A program made the position numbers and the translations under genes. From Calocera cornea HHB12733 (taxonomy: Eukaryota; Basidiomycota; Dacrymycetes; Dacrymycetales; Dacrymycetaceae): a stretch of DNA of 64,000 nucleotides. Of the stretch, positions 1 to 11,560 are shown in pieces (the first letter of the stretch is position 1; every line of letters begins with the position of its first letter). The notes below the pieces were generated by a model. It was not told the origin of the DNA, made no database searches, and saw only the letters and a program-made list of their open reading frames with translations. Location of the stretch: positions 165,969 to 229,968 of the forward strand of contig KV423926.1 of the NCBI GenBank assembly GCA_001632435.1, given 5' to 3'.

Positions 1-1128
1 TGGAGCAGCCGCGAACCCAGAATACTCCTTATATCCCACCGCATCTCCCTCTGGAATGACTCTGGCTCCATTCCCCTCATGCCACTGTCGCTCACAATCA
101 GTAGGAGAGGCGGTGCTCCGACAGTCTCAATGAAATCTTCGATATCCAGCTGGAAAGCTGCCTTCGTGCCAGGATGAAGGATATTGGGGAGATCCTCGAG
201 CAGAACGACGATGCGGGGAGATGTCGAAACGAGCGTGGCTGCCTCTGAGGAACGTTGTACCATATCAAGCTGACTCGGTATTTCGCTTATATGCGATAAG
301 AAATTAGTGAACTTGTCGGAAAGTGTTTCTTGATCTGGATCACGCAAGAGGGAGGAGTTTAGTCCATAGTTTCAGCACTTGCATGGCTACGTACGGCTCT
401 CGAATCGACTGGGAGTACTGCGGAAGTTTTGCCACTCCACAATAGCAAACCCCATCTCTCTGGCCAGAGCTTTGACAGTGGCGGTCTTGCCGGAGCCGGC
501 GGGGCCAGTGAGCACCAGCAGTCTCTGTTGTGAGCTATTACCAACCTAATTATGGTATCGATTTGCTGCACGCACCCGATACTTTTGCAACTGTTTGTTC
601 GACCCGCCATTGAGGGCTTCCTCGATCCAGTGACGGATCTCGTCAACTTTGCGTTTGTGAACAGCCAAGTCGTTCTAGTCACAGTCAGCTAAGTAACCAT
701 GGAGGCGAGCGCATATACATACCGAACATTGCGGAGAATAAAGGTCTATCCATAATGCAGAGTCTGGCGTACGTAAGACGGTGCGGATGGAAGAGCCTCT
801 CGCGTAAACACGCACCATTGGTGGGCTTCATGCCTCCGATTTCTTCATTTCGCGACAGTATCGCCTGGGAACTACCCACTGAGTGTAGCCGGAGCTGGTC
901 TTCGGATGAAGGTGGCGAGGGCAAGTTGACAAGGAATCTCGGCTTTGCGCATTTGTTATTGACTGATACACAGGGCAACATAAGCACATGTATGCGCACC
1001 TTGGAGGCCTGTCTCAGCGGCTTTGAACTACCATTTATCGGGGCAATGCCCAGCTGGACGTGCTTGACATTTGCCTTCGCGCTCCCATTCTTTTTGGTTG
1101 AGCCGGTCTCCTTGCGGCTAGGCGCCAT
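1..1128 (-). CDS. rad17: Rad17-like checkpoint clamp loader, partial (3' end outside window)
   Basis: Probable Rad17, the subunit that with RFC2-5 loads the 9-1-1 clamp onto damaged DNA in the nucleus. Reading leftwards from the ATG at 1128, several short exons join. One carries a Walker A loop GPAGSGKT followed by ATVKALAREMGF (about residue 170). A later exon carries a Walker B-like IVVLLEDLPN and then LLLIVSDSG, the order and spacing of the Rad17 AAA+ domain. Introns visible on the minus strand begin GTATGTAT (just after ATGTTC), GTGCGTGC and GTACGTAG. The gene runs off the left edge, so the rest of the AAA+ lid and the C-terminal region are not seen. The promoter contains ACGCGT at 1228-1233. 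RAD9, the clamp it would load, lies 8 kb away. An RFC1/Elg1-type large subunit is the main alternative, but the VLLEDLPN and IVSDSG stretches favour Rad17. Confidence 0.8.
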
Positions 1129-1227
1129 GCTGTGTCCGAGTGTTCAAACAGGATGCAGGGAGTGTAAGACCGAGGGTCAGTTCAGGTGATGGTTCTTTAA
1201 GAAGGTAAGCCAAAGCGCGCGATCAAG

Positions 1228-1233
1228 ACGCGT
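1228..1233. promoter_or_regulatory. ACGCGT (MCB-type) box upstream of the Rad17-like gene
   Basis: A perfect ACGCGT lies about 100 bp upstream of the Rad17-like ATG. In yeasts this is the MBF site of G1/S-expressed replication and repair genes. I counted roughly 18 ACGCGT in the whole window, so a single site is only suggestive. Confidence 0.35.
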
Positions 1234-1694
1234 CACGCGGTGGGCGGGCAAGGGGACAGTTCTTGTTGCATTGCAGTAACAGTCCAGCCCATATCATCGA
1301 TTGTACAGCGTGAGCGGTCTGAGCGGTCTTTTCATACATACATAAGTGCTACGTTAGGGCACATCGTGCCGAGCAAGCATTATATCCGGTTGTAGTCTGT
1401 ACAGTCATAGTACATATTCGAAGCTGTGATATGCTCAGAAATGATATCTTTCGCCTTGAGAGACGGTTACTCACGAATTCCCAGAGAGAAATAAGAGTCC
1501 GCCGTTCGACTGGATTGTGAGATGTCGGTATACTGCAGACTGTTGTCTACAGGAGGATCAGATCTGTGACGCTTGGAGGTAGCTATATGCGCACTATGTG
1601 TGTCAGGCTGGTCCGCCCTGCGGACGCAGAACGACGGAAGGCGATTCACCGACGGCGATCGTGACAGGCTGGGCACTGGATTGTTGCGGGGCGA

Positions 1695-2512
1695 CTACAA
1701 AGCGAAGATCAATATATGCGCAACCATCGGAGACGATCGTTCACTACTATCTTTCTTGCCGCGTAGGATGAGCATGGCTTCATTGAACTTTTTGTCGGAG
1801 CAGTTGAGGAGGAACGACCATTGTTGAAGAGTAAATTTGGCTGCAAATGCATCAGCAACTGTGCAATTACGAGCAGCGTGGAGGAGACTACTGTAAGGCT
1901 TACGAGCACGTCCAGAAGAAGAGGTTTGTCCGCTGTGCTGCAGGGTATTCGTGCATTCCTCACTGTTATGCTCAGATACGTTCGAGCGTCCAGACCCCTC
2001 TTGTGCTGCTGTACACTCCTGATTCTCTTGAGATTGGCGAGCATCACCTGCACAAGAGTCAACGCCTACACAAGTGAAGGGAGGCGATAACGCACTAGTG
2101 CTTTTGCTCTCGCGTAGCCTCTTTATGAGACCATTCGTATTTCCTTGAGTCCCATCTATGAGCGCTTCCCACGACTGCCACTGACTACCGGCCGAACCGC
2201 CTGGACCATACGGATGAGAGAAGATTACATTCAGCATATCCAGGCGTGCGTACGAAGAACTTGGCTTGCCCTCTCCTTCTCCCTCTTCCTCAGTTGGTCT
2301 TGGTAGCTGAGGAAAGCAGTAGCCGCCCTCATTTGCTTCTCTTTCGTTTCCTTGCCAGAGTAAGTGATACCCATGCTGATAACCGCCCTGAAGCCTTTCA
2401 CAAGGGTGAACGGACGGTGAGAAGAGACGATGAGATGCGAAGCGGACGCGTCAGCATCCCGCGCGATCACCCTCTGCACGATTAGCACCCGCGCCACGTG
2501 CACCACGAGCAT
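1695..2512 (-). CDS. uncharacterised protein, probably two or more exons
   Basis: I do not recognise this gene. A first segment from the ATG at 2512 is hydrophobic and then basic (LVVHVARVLIVQRVIARD...). A likely intron ends in TTTCCTCAG near 2310. It opens a frame with a Glu/Gly-rich stretch followed by SYARLDMLNVIFSHPYGPGG, then a Ser/Cys-rich low-complexity middle, and stops at 1695. The last part (FTLQQWSFLLNCSDKKFNEAMLILRG) looks like folded protein. The gene lies between the Rad17-like gene and the zinc-ribbon gene, all on the same strand. The start, the donor of the intron and the 3' end are uncertain; another exon down to about 1467 is possible. Confidence 0.4.
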
Positions 2513-2613
2513 CGCGACGGAGGTCAGTCAAGATCAGACAGCACCCTGCGCTTCCGAGGCTCGACTTTAAGGTCAATATGACCGCCAATGCTGAATATCT
2601 GTATAACTACTGG

Positions 2614-2649
2614 ACGAATACAACGACGAATACAACGACGAATACAACG
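2614..2649. repeat. three perfect 12-bp tandem copies of ACGAATACAACG
   Basis: ACGAATACAACG occurs three times in a row in the short interval between two minus-strand genes. It is a small microsatellite-like expansion and creates an artificial Arg/Cys/Ile repeat when translated. Confidence 0.9.
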
Positions 2650-2708
2650 CCATACTGACAACCGATTCGCAGCAGCATATTTGAATCTCTCAGTCCCATA
2701 CTCTGAGT

Positions 2709-5700
2709 CTAAGAACGAGCCGTCCGGCGTTTCTTCTGTTTGCGTGTGTCGCACTTCTCGGCTTTGGTAAGAGGGGGCCGTCCCTTCAAGTGGAACAAAC
2801 GACCTTGCCGTCTCCAGAGCTGTTCTTTCGATGGCGTGATGAGAACTGGTGACCAATTTGCTTCTGAGTGATTCTCGGCGTCTTCGTCTGCATCTGATGC
2901 GCCGCTTTGCACGGCGGTTGCTTGGTCGTCACTACTAGCAGCATCGCACCCCAGCGCGAGTGCTCTCGCCTCATCGACCCAATCATCGGTATCGGATTCG
3001 AAGTCGTATTCGTTGTGGGGGACTGGGATGAATGTGATCAGGCGGCCTCTTTCGCTCTACACCACGGTTCTACTCACTATCCAACATCTCTTCTGTCTGG
3101 ATGAGGCATGTCATCAGTCCGCCACTACAATCAACACACTTAGTGTGCTCCACCCGCCAGCAGGTTTCTGACCATTTGGAGCGTGGTTTCTTCGACTTGC
3201 CTACCGACCAGCGACGTTGACATCTCTGGCATCTGTAGACTCCATGAGCGATCTATTTTGAATACCTGGGGTCAGCATCTTGTTCTTTCCAGAAGCAGTC
3301 TGAGGGACTTACAATGACTCTACGTTCATGTGGCCATCGTGTGATCACCAGTCCAGCTCGACGGATACGCGCACGGTTAAGCCTCCACCATGGGTAGTAC
3401 TTTGGAATCGTCTTGTGACCACGAAGCGTGCCATCCGTAGGGTCGTACTTTGGCAGCGTGCGTTCAGTTGTCCCTAGCCATCTTCTGCTGACGTAGTCAG
3501 AACCAGTATAGTAAGACTCCCTCTTGCGACGTGGATCCTTTCGAAGGGGAATATATGAAAGTGGCCGCCGTCCTGTGCCTGGTGGCACATCAGAGTCAGA
3601 TTCATCGGAATCCCTCTGGGACGAGCTCTCCAGATCCGACCAGTCGCTCAAGATGTCATCCGGAAGGTCCGGAGATTCATCGTCGGTCAACTCCTCTTCA
3701 TCGTGAACGAGTTTTTCCGCGTCTTTGTTTCGAGTTCTGCCAGGGATGTTGCGGGGAGGTGCTGGTCCTCGGGCTACTTTGCGCAAGATCGCTGCCATTG
3801 AATATGTAACAGAGTCCTCCTTCGGAGCAACTGGATCCTTCGATGTCTTCTTGCCGTGCACATCGAAGTGTCCAGTTCGCAGCGGAGGGGACCCGGCTTC
3901 CCGCAGTGAACCTCTTGACATGGTACGGCGTCGTTTTCTCGTCGGTTGCGCCGTTCTCGCGCTAATCTCATCTTCTGAGCTCGATGCTCCTGGTTCGCTG
4001 CAAGCACGCTTTGAAGGCTGAGACGCGCGCAGTTCCGCGTTCAGTTCGGTCTCTGTTGCCGGATCGGTATTTATGTGTTCATCAACCGCTCGGAGAGTAG
4101 ACAGTCTTGCCCGATCTCTTGAAGGTGACCAGCCGCTTCCATGTGGACATGGTTGTCGATGGATGGGAGAATTTGAAAGAGATGGCGGAGGTAAGTTGAA
4201 CTCCGTCGCACCGTTCATTTCGTTCGGTCTGACAAGTCTACGAGAATTCTCCATTCCGTCCACAGAATGAGGTGGTGGCAGTCCTTGAGTCGAATTCTGT
4301 CGTCTTACGGGCCCGTTGCGTCGCAAAGCCGGCGCCACGATGTCGTCACCGTCGGCCAAAGCAAACCGTGCGCTTTGGTCTGCCGTCTCAGTGGTATTCA
4401 GCGCCCCGTCATCGTCAGGGTTTCTCGCTGGCGTGCCAATAGGGGTAAGCAACGTTGTATCTGCGGTTTGTGTCCGTGCTTTCGCTCTGAGCAGCATGTT
4501 TTGCGTGTTTGGGGAACTTGTAGTGACGATCTGGGCGTCTCGATGACTGGCAATACTCTTGACTGGAGATTCATGTGGACCCAGCGGTCGTCGATTGATT
4601 CTTCGACTCTGCAAGGTGCGAAGCGCTCGGGCGGACTTCTCTAGAAACTTTTCCGTTTTGCTCAGCTGTTCGGCTTCGGAGGCACCGATGGCTGCTTGGA
4701 AGCGCTGCCTTAGCGGCCATGGTATACATGTTGAGTTTGGCAAATATCGTTTGATTGATCGATCCTCAGCGGCGAGGTCGCGTGCTTCTTGCAGCATTCT
4801 CATCACCTTGGCATGGAAAGCCGGATATATGTCGTCCAGAGCCTGCTCGCTGAACGATGAATAGAACAGCCCCTGTCCGTTGTCAGTACGTGGCTCGATA
4901 GTGCATCAGTGACACACATACAATGCATCTGCAAGCCGAGACAATCCGAGCTCTGCGCTCTTCCACATTCTCCTGAACTACGCTGGGTTCAAGAAGTTTG
5001 TCGACCCTCTTTATCCATGGTTGAAGTTGCAGCTGCTGGCCACCTCGTGGTAGTAGTGTCTCTGTCGGTGAGCAGCGGAGGACAAGGGCGAGTGGCAGAC
5101 AGTTCAGGGGCAGAATTGCGCCGGGTATGGGTAGCATCAGCAACGGCTGTGGGTGAATGAGTCGATGAAGTTGGTCCAGCAGTGTAATAAGGTTCTTGAC
5201 GTGGGCTAGCACCGGTTCTGTATACGCCACGTAGTGCTGGAGCAAAAACATGATCTAATCGACAAGGAAAGATGAATCAATCAAAGTAGACAGAAAGTAT
5301 TGAGGAAGCAGACTGACCCAAATGTCCGTCACATGGAGCACATACATCGCGACGCTGTCTTTATTTGCGCATGGAGTCCAGCGCGCGTCAGGGATGATAG
5401 AGCGAACGAGGTCCGCTCCATACTCGCCGTCCAAGTGTAAATGAATATACTGACTCCTGAGACGGCCGTCATCTTCCCACCATTTTGTAAATTCTTTCTT
5501 GCGAGCAATCGGCGGCGCCTGCAGCCACAGCCAGGATTCGCGTCCGTAGACGTAATTCTCAAATGTCGGTGGCGTGAAGTCTGTAGGTAAGACAGTTTCG
5601 TTTGGGTTCAGACCAAAGGCCCAGGTCGCGTCGCGCGCGTACAGCATATCTTGCAGTAGACGCGACTGCATCACTCCAGGCCATTCATCAATACCAAGAG

Positions 5701-6478
5701 CATTTGCGGCTTGCGAGACCAGAGTCTGGACTATAGTCAGCCCTTTGCAGACGCAAAGTGGATCTACACGTACCCAGAGATCTCTTATGCAATTCACATA
5801 TGCTGTTGAAGCATTCATCGCTCCGGGTTCTACGGGTGGTGGATCGCCCATATCGCCAAGTAGACTGTGAACCATAGTACCGAATGCATAGCGAATGCGA
5901 TCGAGAGGAGAGATGACGATCTGGGCGACTGCTTCGTCACACACGGCATGCAGGTTTAGCACACCATCGATCGTGATAATATCCTCAGGATGAGGCACAC
6001 TCTCCGCTGCTGGGGATCCCAAGAGATCGGGGAAGTCCTGGAAATAGAAGCCAGGAAGAAGATTGATCTCGAGCTTGGCTGTCGCAACGGATCTCATAGC
6101 TCCAGCTTTTGTAAGCCAGTACAGGGCCTTAATGATGCGACCAATACGTTCGCGTAGGTCGAGTGGATGTTCTTGGGCAAGGTCCATGAAGAAGTAGAAC
6201 CTGAGAACTGGGTTCTAGAAGACAAGATTAGAAGGGAAATGTGCATGGGGAGTTACTCATCGCACTAGGATGGCGCTCCACTGGGCGATGTCCAAGAAGG
6301 CCGCTGCGATGTCTCTCTTGTTGCACCTCAAGCTTAAGTTCTTGTATGCTTGTAGAGTATCCAATATGCGGGCGATGAGCGTCGGTAGCTTCCGCATAAT
6401 GCGACGCTGCATCTCCGATAACGACGGCGAGTCTTCGCGACTTTTCTTTCGCACTCGGACAGGGCGATTGTTAGCCAT
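2709..6478 (-). CDS. uncharacterised large protein with C-terminal Cys4 zinc-ribbon-like exon
   Basis: No family was recognised. The N-terminus (MANNRPVRVRKKSRED) is basic. It is followed by a mostly helical region of about 450 residues in several exons (for example FYFQDFPDLLGSP and WAFGLNPNETVLP), then a long disordered Ser/Pro/Arg region rich in acidic patches. An intron with donor GTAAGTCC after RRVI and acceptor AAAATAG joins in phase to IAHGVYRCQRCQRRW...TKCVDCSGG, a CxxC-x(n)-CxxC pattern typical of a zinc ribbon. A further intron (donor GTGAGTAG, acceptor CATCCCAG) joins to an acidic exon and a basic tail ending KKRRTARS at 2709. Without the splice the frame would stop at 3253 and the zinc module would be missed. 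Basic tails plus a zinc ribbon suggest a nuclear protein; this is inference. Confidence 0.6.
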
Positions 6479-6866
6479 GAGGCTGGTGCGTATATGATCT
6501 TTGCAAGTGACACGATATGATTGGCATGAGCAATCAGCGCCGAAACCCTACGCTCGGATAAGTATGAGTTCGTCGATGGCCGGAGAAACCTACTATAGGC
6601 TCGGAGGTGGCTGACGTGAAGCGCGGCGAGGAGCAATTGAAGCTCCGCAAGATCACGCTGTGAAAGCCTCCACCACCGTGACGCGCGAGCGGCAAGGCTG
6701 TACGTTTGCCTCCGAGGACCGTCTGGTACCGTGCCGCGGGCCAATCATATATACTAGGGTATCGTGCCACTGGGGACCCGGATAGGGCCAGCGCCCCTTG
6801 CCTACAAGTCCCTCGCCTCGCTCACCTTCTCCCCTAGCATCCCAGAACTTACTTGACGCCAAAGCC

Positions 6867-8899
6867 ATGGCAGACGCTTTTTTACAAAACCATATTGGAC
6901 CTGGCTGGATGTTCTCCGATCGCCTTCCAGCCCTGGGGTCGCCTGCTACGAACACTGTCAATATGGGTCACGGTCGCGCTGGCGGCAACCCGACGAGCCC
7001 GCCAAAGCTCCTTTCACTCCACTCCATTGATTTGTCGACGCTAGCCTCGTCACTAGAAGAATCTTCATGGATCACTGTCCAGGAAAAATGGATCGTTTCC
7101 ATTTTGCTGGATGGCAAGATCGTTGCTCATAATCGGCGACCGGATCCCATCAGTGCAGGATCGACACTATTGACCACAACACCGATCACGTGCGGGCCGC
7201 TCTTCCAGACCACGCCATTGCAGTCAGTGAGCCTAAAGGGCACACCGCAAACGTGGTGTTCAGCTACCGGTGAAATCCACGTCGTCGTATCCTGGTACCT
7301 CGATGACCTCAATGTAATCGAAACCACGTTGCACCCACTCGCGATGGCTGGCTATAGCTCGACTCGTACATTTCACGTCACATTCAGCGCTCCAAATAAC
7401 CATGTCAGCCGGGAAATCGAGCACTCGTCCTGCCCGATCGCTGTCGGAGGCGATTGGGCGTGTTTCTCCGACAAACATGGTGTCCCGCATACCCACCTTC
7501 GAAATCTGGTGGATGGCAAAGAGGTAGACATTGCGATGGATGTATATGTATGTGGAAGTAGTTATATACCTGAGCTTGTCTGATCTCCTTCCTTAGCACG
7601 GCGAAATTTTCGGCACCTTTGTGACTCCGTCTCTCTCGTTATTCTTGCTCAATAACGAGTGGGATGGTGTCTGGATCATCGACTTGGACAAGGTGAACGA
7701 GTATGCGTCCAGTTCCAGCAAAGACCGTGCCCGAGCCGATGTTCAATATGCAGTCGGTGAAATCCCTCATCACGCCAGCGTGTTGCACCACCCCGCTACC
7801 GGCACTGTGTTGGCGGTCCGACGCGATGCAGACGTCGTTCTCTACTGCCAAGTCCCTGCGGAAGGGCCCGGAGAGCCAAGCGCATGGGCAACCGTGAAGA
7901 TCCCAGAAGACCAATACATCAGCGCCATGACACTCGGGCCGGATGGTCGTACCATTATCTTTCTCACCCATCACAAACGACAGAAAGCATCTGCCATGCA
8001 GATCGCGATTCTACCAGCGTTTCCTCAGAGTCATAGACGGAGGCCAGTGATCTGCGTACCGTCCTGGGTCATCTGCACCAGTACCGAGCAGAGTGATCTG
8101 CTGCGGCACTGCAATTCCTTGCATCTACTTGATCATGGGTTATCCTACTGCAAGATCATCGTCGGCCAATTGGAGTCTCGTCTCTGGATGGAGCTTACTT
8201 GCAAGTTGGTGTCGAACGAACCTATGAACGCGTCAAACTTCATCATTCCAGCATGGCTGCAGAAGAGATACGAGGACTTTTCATCGTTTTCCGACCGAGA
8301 TATCGTAAGCGCTATCCGCCCCTTCCCTTTCACAGATGCTTACTCGTCTCGCGGTTTAGCAACTGCTACGAGCGCGACGCGCTGCTGGTGGCCTAGTACG
8401 GAAGGCCCTATTGACAAAGCCTCTGTCCTTGGATGGCCTGCCGTCTGAGTGGTTATACCCTGACAACGTTGAGTTGTGTGAAGAGGAATTTTACTGTCGA
8501 ATGGGTGGAGCGATGCCTCGCAGCGGGCCAGCCACGGAGATGACCCTCGCGTGTGGCGTGTCAAGACCCATGTCGTTCATTGGTTGCTCGGAAGATGCGT
8601 ACTTTTCAATATGGGTGTCGGCTTGTGCTACGCCCAAAGGCATACGTTACTTCGCCTATGGCGTGTACGAAGAAGGAGAAGGGAGCATGAAAGCACCAGC
8701 ATTGTTTCGTTACAGCGATGTCAGGGCCTCTGATGCAGTCGAACTTCTGGGCCGATCCATAGAGCCAAGTCGCTTCAAGTCCCTTCACCCAGACGCTTCA
8801 ATCATCGCGACTCGTATGGAAGAAGACATCATGATCTTGGCAACCAATGATGGAGACATGAATGCTCGCCGTGCCGCTGCACTTCGGCTTGGATGTTGA
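6867..8899 (+). CDS. uncharacterised protein, beta-rich
   Basis: I do not recognise a named family. The first ATG in frame is at 6867 (MADAFLQNHIGPGW). Two introns were checked: 7542-7596 (GTATATG...CCTTAG) joins D to HGEIFGTFV in phase. 8305-8359 (GTAAGCGC...GTTTAG, with a CTTAC branch-like motif) joins DRDI to QLLRARR in phase and removes two premature stops. The product, about 640 residues, alternates hydrophobic beta-like segments with Asp/Gly turns (WIIDLDKVNEY, TVLAVRRDADVVLYC, AMTLGPDGRTIIFLTHH, MILATNDGD), as in beta-propellers, but I cannot assign blades. It is convergent with RAD9. The function is unknown. Confidence 0.6.
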
Positions 8900-9004
8900 C
8901 GTAGTTTGGAATTCTTCCCAACTACTTGACATTTCATGTACCATGTTGCAGTCGTAGGTCATTATCTTGTACATAGCTACATCGGAATCAATACTTTCGC
9001 TTTG

Positions 9005-9100
9005 TGGCTAGACGCGAAGAAAGCAGGAGGCAACAAAGTGGGAGGCTAAAGCGCGGCCTGGCGGGAAGAAAGCAGGAGGGCAGGCCCCCATTAGACGCGA
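9005..9100 (-). repeat. isolated inverted copy of the 83-bp minisatellite unit
   Basis: About 1.2 units of the minisatellite that flanks the assembly gap at 16 kb, in the opposite orientation. Runs such as GGAGGCAACAAAGTGGGAGG and GAAGAAAGCAGGAGGGCAGG match exactly. It sits between the convergent 3' ends of the 6.9-8.9 kb gene and RAD9, outside any coding region. Confidence 0.8.
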
Positions 9101-9231
9101 AAAATATGATGCTATGAGCGTAGCCCTCGGAAGTGCAATGGCGAAACGCTCATTGAACGCCGCCTGTGCAAATACTGGAATTCTGGAGTCCTATTGTAAC
9201 GAGTTTCCTGGAACCCAGGACCTAACAGTAT

Positions 9232-9381
9232 TACAGTTGATGGAGCATACAGTACGGTTGCGTTAACATACAGTGTTCGTTGAGTTAGCATACAGAGTCG
9301 TGAAGTTGGGATATCAGGTCGTTGAGCTAGCTTACAGTGGCGTGGAGGTACGATACAGTGTCATAGTGATAATGCATACGG
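9232..9381. repeat. degenerate 21-22 bp tandem repeat
   Basis: About seven units with consensus CATACAGTG-CGTTGAGTTAG. CATACAG-like cores start at 9246, 9267, 9289, 9310, 9331, 9352 and 9375. The first half of each unit is better conserved than the second. It ends only about 15 bp beyond the RAD9 stop codon. Confidence 0.8.
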
Positions 9382-9394
9382 TAGAGGATAGCAA

Positions 9395-9418
9395 TCAGTC
9401 TTCGAAGAGCGGCATAAA
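9395..9418 (-). other. rad9: seven-codon terminal exon of RAD9
   Basis: TTT ATG CCG CTC TTC GAA GAC TGA read on the minus strand after an acceptor CATATCAG. It joins in phase 0 to ...GRKK and completes the conserved basic-F-x-x-LF tail. Reading through the donor instead would give the unrelated ending VSSSAYGTSKI. Confidence 0.8.
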
Positions 9419-11560
9419 CTGATATGTATGTGTCAGATTTTGGAAGTACCATAAGCACTGCTGCTGACCTTTTTCCTGCCGATGCGCTGAGAAGGAGAGA
9501 ATTGCTCGTCAAAGCTGAGAATGTCATCGGCCTCATCATCGATCTTCAGTGCGTCATCATTGTGGATGTATGAGAAAACAGGCTCGAGAGGCTGAAACAG
9601 GGTGAGCTCCTCCGACCCGATGATACGGAGTTCAAGCATGCTCACCACCTCGTCGTACGTTCCACGCGCCCGACCAGAAGCGGAGTGCCGCGAGGAATTT
9701 CCATCCAGTTCAGCGAGTTCATCACGAGCCATGGAGTCATCCAGAAGATAACGATCAAGTGCTCGGCTATCGTCGAGTAGTACGGTATCTGCTGTGGCCT
9801 GAATTGAGTTGTTGACTACGGGAGTGGCGACGTTATTGTTGTTGGACATAGTTGGCCTCACAGGAGAAAGCACTTCGTTCTTATCACGAGCAAGCGGAGC
9901 AGCGGACGACAGGCGGAAAGGCGGTGACGTCCAGAAGGGACTAAGGGAAGTGCGAACAGGGGTTGCCAGAAGTGGCACAGTAGGTTGTGTAGCTTCTCCA
10001 ATTGCGGCAGCTCGGGTGGTGCTGGGCCCTGGCGTCGGCGGAATAGCCCTAGATGCAGCAGCCGAATGTAGCCTGGTCGCACCGGCGGCTGAGTGTTGTC
10101 GTTGAGTATGTGAGATGTAGCTGGGGGGTTCGTTTTCCTTATCCGAAAGCCTCGGCCTTGTGGGAGGAGGCTCTACTTCTCCGTCGGTGTCTTCACGTGC
10201 TCGCTTCGTCATGCGGTTCTGTGTTGCTTGGATCGGTTCAGCTTCTTCGTGAGCACTTGGCTCTTGGTTATTCTGATGATCGGAAAAACTCGACCTTTGG
10301 CGAGGAGGCTCTACTTCTTCCTCGGCGTCTTCACGAGCTCGCTTCGTCATGCGGTTCTGCGTTGCTTTGATCCGTTCAGCTTGTCCGTGAGCAGTTGACT
10401 CTTCGATAGGGGATGTCGTAATGAACATATCCACATAGTATGCTTGCTTCCTGTCAGAGTCTGGTCGGATACTCAGTCGAAGTGGGTTTGGGTTAGTACC
10501 CATTTGCCAGGACAGGTCTTGCTTTAACGCGTGTGCTAACATCAGTGTCGCCTAATAGGGTGTAAGCCGTCTTTCAACACCTGATACGTAGCTGGCTTAC
10601 CGAGAACTCCCTCGCATGCAGCTTGAAACTGGTAGTTGTGCCGCCAACATTGTACCGAGGGAGATCCTCAGCGTGAGCCCTAATCTCTTCAGCAATGATG
10701 TTTTTCCCTAACCCAGATACATATCAGCAGGCGGTAGCGCGCCGAGGTTTGATACATACCGGGTTTACCCAAGATAGTCAACATCTCTGGGTCTAGAGTG
10801 CAGAAGACCAGTCCTTTGGGCCGAGACTCCGTCCTGCGCAACAATGAAGCGAAGCGATCCGACGCGACTGGGCCGATGGTTATAGTCTTGCTTGGCTCTT
10901 CATGCATCCTAGGCACCAGCGGCTCTTCATCACTGGTCGAGAGAGACATATGGTGAACCACCATGACGTCTGCAAGCGCATATATGCATCAGTATCTTGC
11001 TCTACTTTGCGATACGTGACGGGGCGTACCATACGGACACTCGAACGTCACTCGCATATAGCCGGTATATCTATCCTCGCCCTCTCCAGGAGTATGCCCA
11101 GGTTCATCCTCGATGATGAGGGCGATGGTACGGACATTTTGAGAGAAAGTAAGATGCTTCAACCGGTCGAACAAGAGCTTCACTTGAATTCGTCCGCTCC
11201 ACCGTCCGTTCTCACGATGGCGGTACAAGATCGGAGCATTCTCCGGTATCGGCTCTTCTAGCTTATAAGAGTCGAAAAACTGGCGCTTGAAGGCTACGCA
11301 GCCATACGCCGATTTCGATCGGTTGAGTGAAGCGAAACTGATCTGTTTCAACGGGTCAGCTGAGCTACTGCAGAAGAGCATCCACGGTACTTTGTCTGGC
11401 TCTGGTAGAATCTCTACTTCCTCATCAAACCTCGAGAGACATTTGAGCGTTGCACAAAGGACTGCGCATACAGTCAGTGTCATATCCGATTGGCCTTTCC
11501 CCGGTCTATCAGCTCACCTTTCGCCGATGGGATGGACAAGGATGCATTGAGAGCTACCAT
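9395..11560 (-). CDS. rad9: Rad9 subunit of the 9-1-1 checkpoint clamp
   Basis: Rad9 forms the PCNA-like ring with Rad1 and Hus1 that marks damaged DNA and recruits checkpoint kinases. The ATG at 11560 (MVALNASLSIPSAK) is split by an intron at 11462-11517 and continues VLCATLKCLSRFDEEVEI. Family hallmarks follow: ISFASLNRSKSAYGCVAFKRQFF (the Rad9 SRSAY...FF motif), then RVTFECPYG, VLFCTLDPEML-like and LRLSIRPDSDRKQAYYVDMFI. The C-terminal third is a disordered tail with two copies of a NRMTKRARE basic motif. A 50-nt intron (9419-9468) leads to a 24-nt last exon encoding FMPLFED, so the tail ends GRKKFMPLFED, the conserved Rad9 C-terminal motif. It is divergent from PIF1, with ACGCGT between them. 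Confidence 0.9.
10155..10400 (-). repeat. rad9: 138-bp in-frame tandem duplication inside RAD9
   Basis: Two adjacent segments offset by 138 bp (46 codons) encode near-identical stretches, each with ATQNRMTKRARED followed by EVEPP. DNA identity is high over the basic motif (compare 10191 onward with 10329 onward). This is a recent duplication within the disordered tail; each copy carries a possible nuclear localisation signal. Confidence 0.85.

Noticed and set aside
2524..2856. Arg-rich frame RCIRRCIRRCIR
   Set aside because: Produced by the 12-bp triplicated repeat and overlapping the last exon of the zinc-ribbon gene in another frame.
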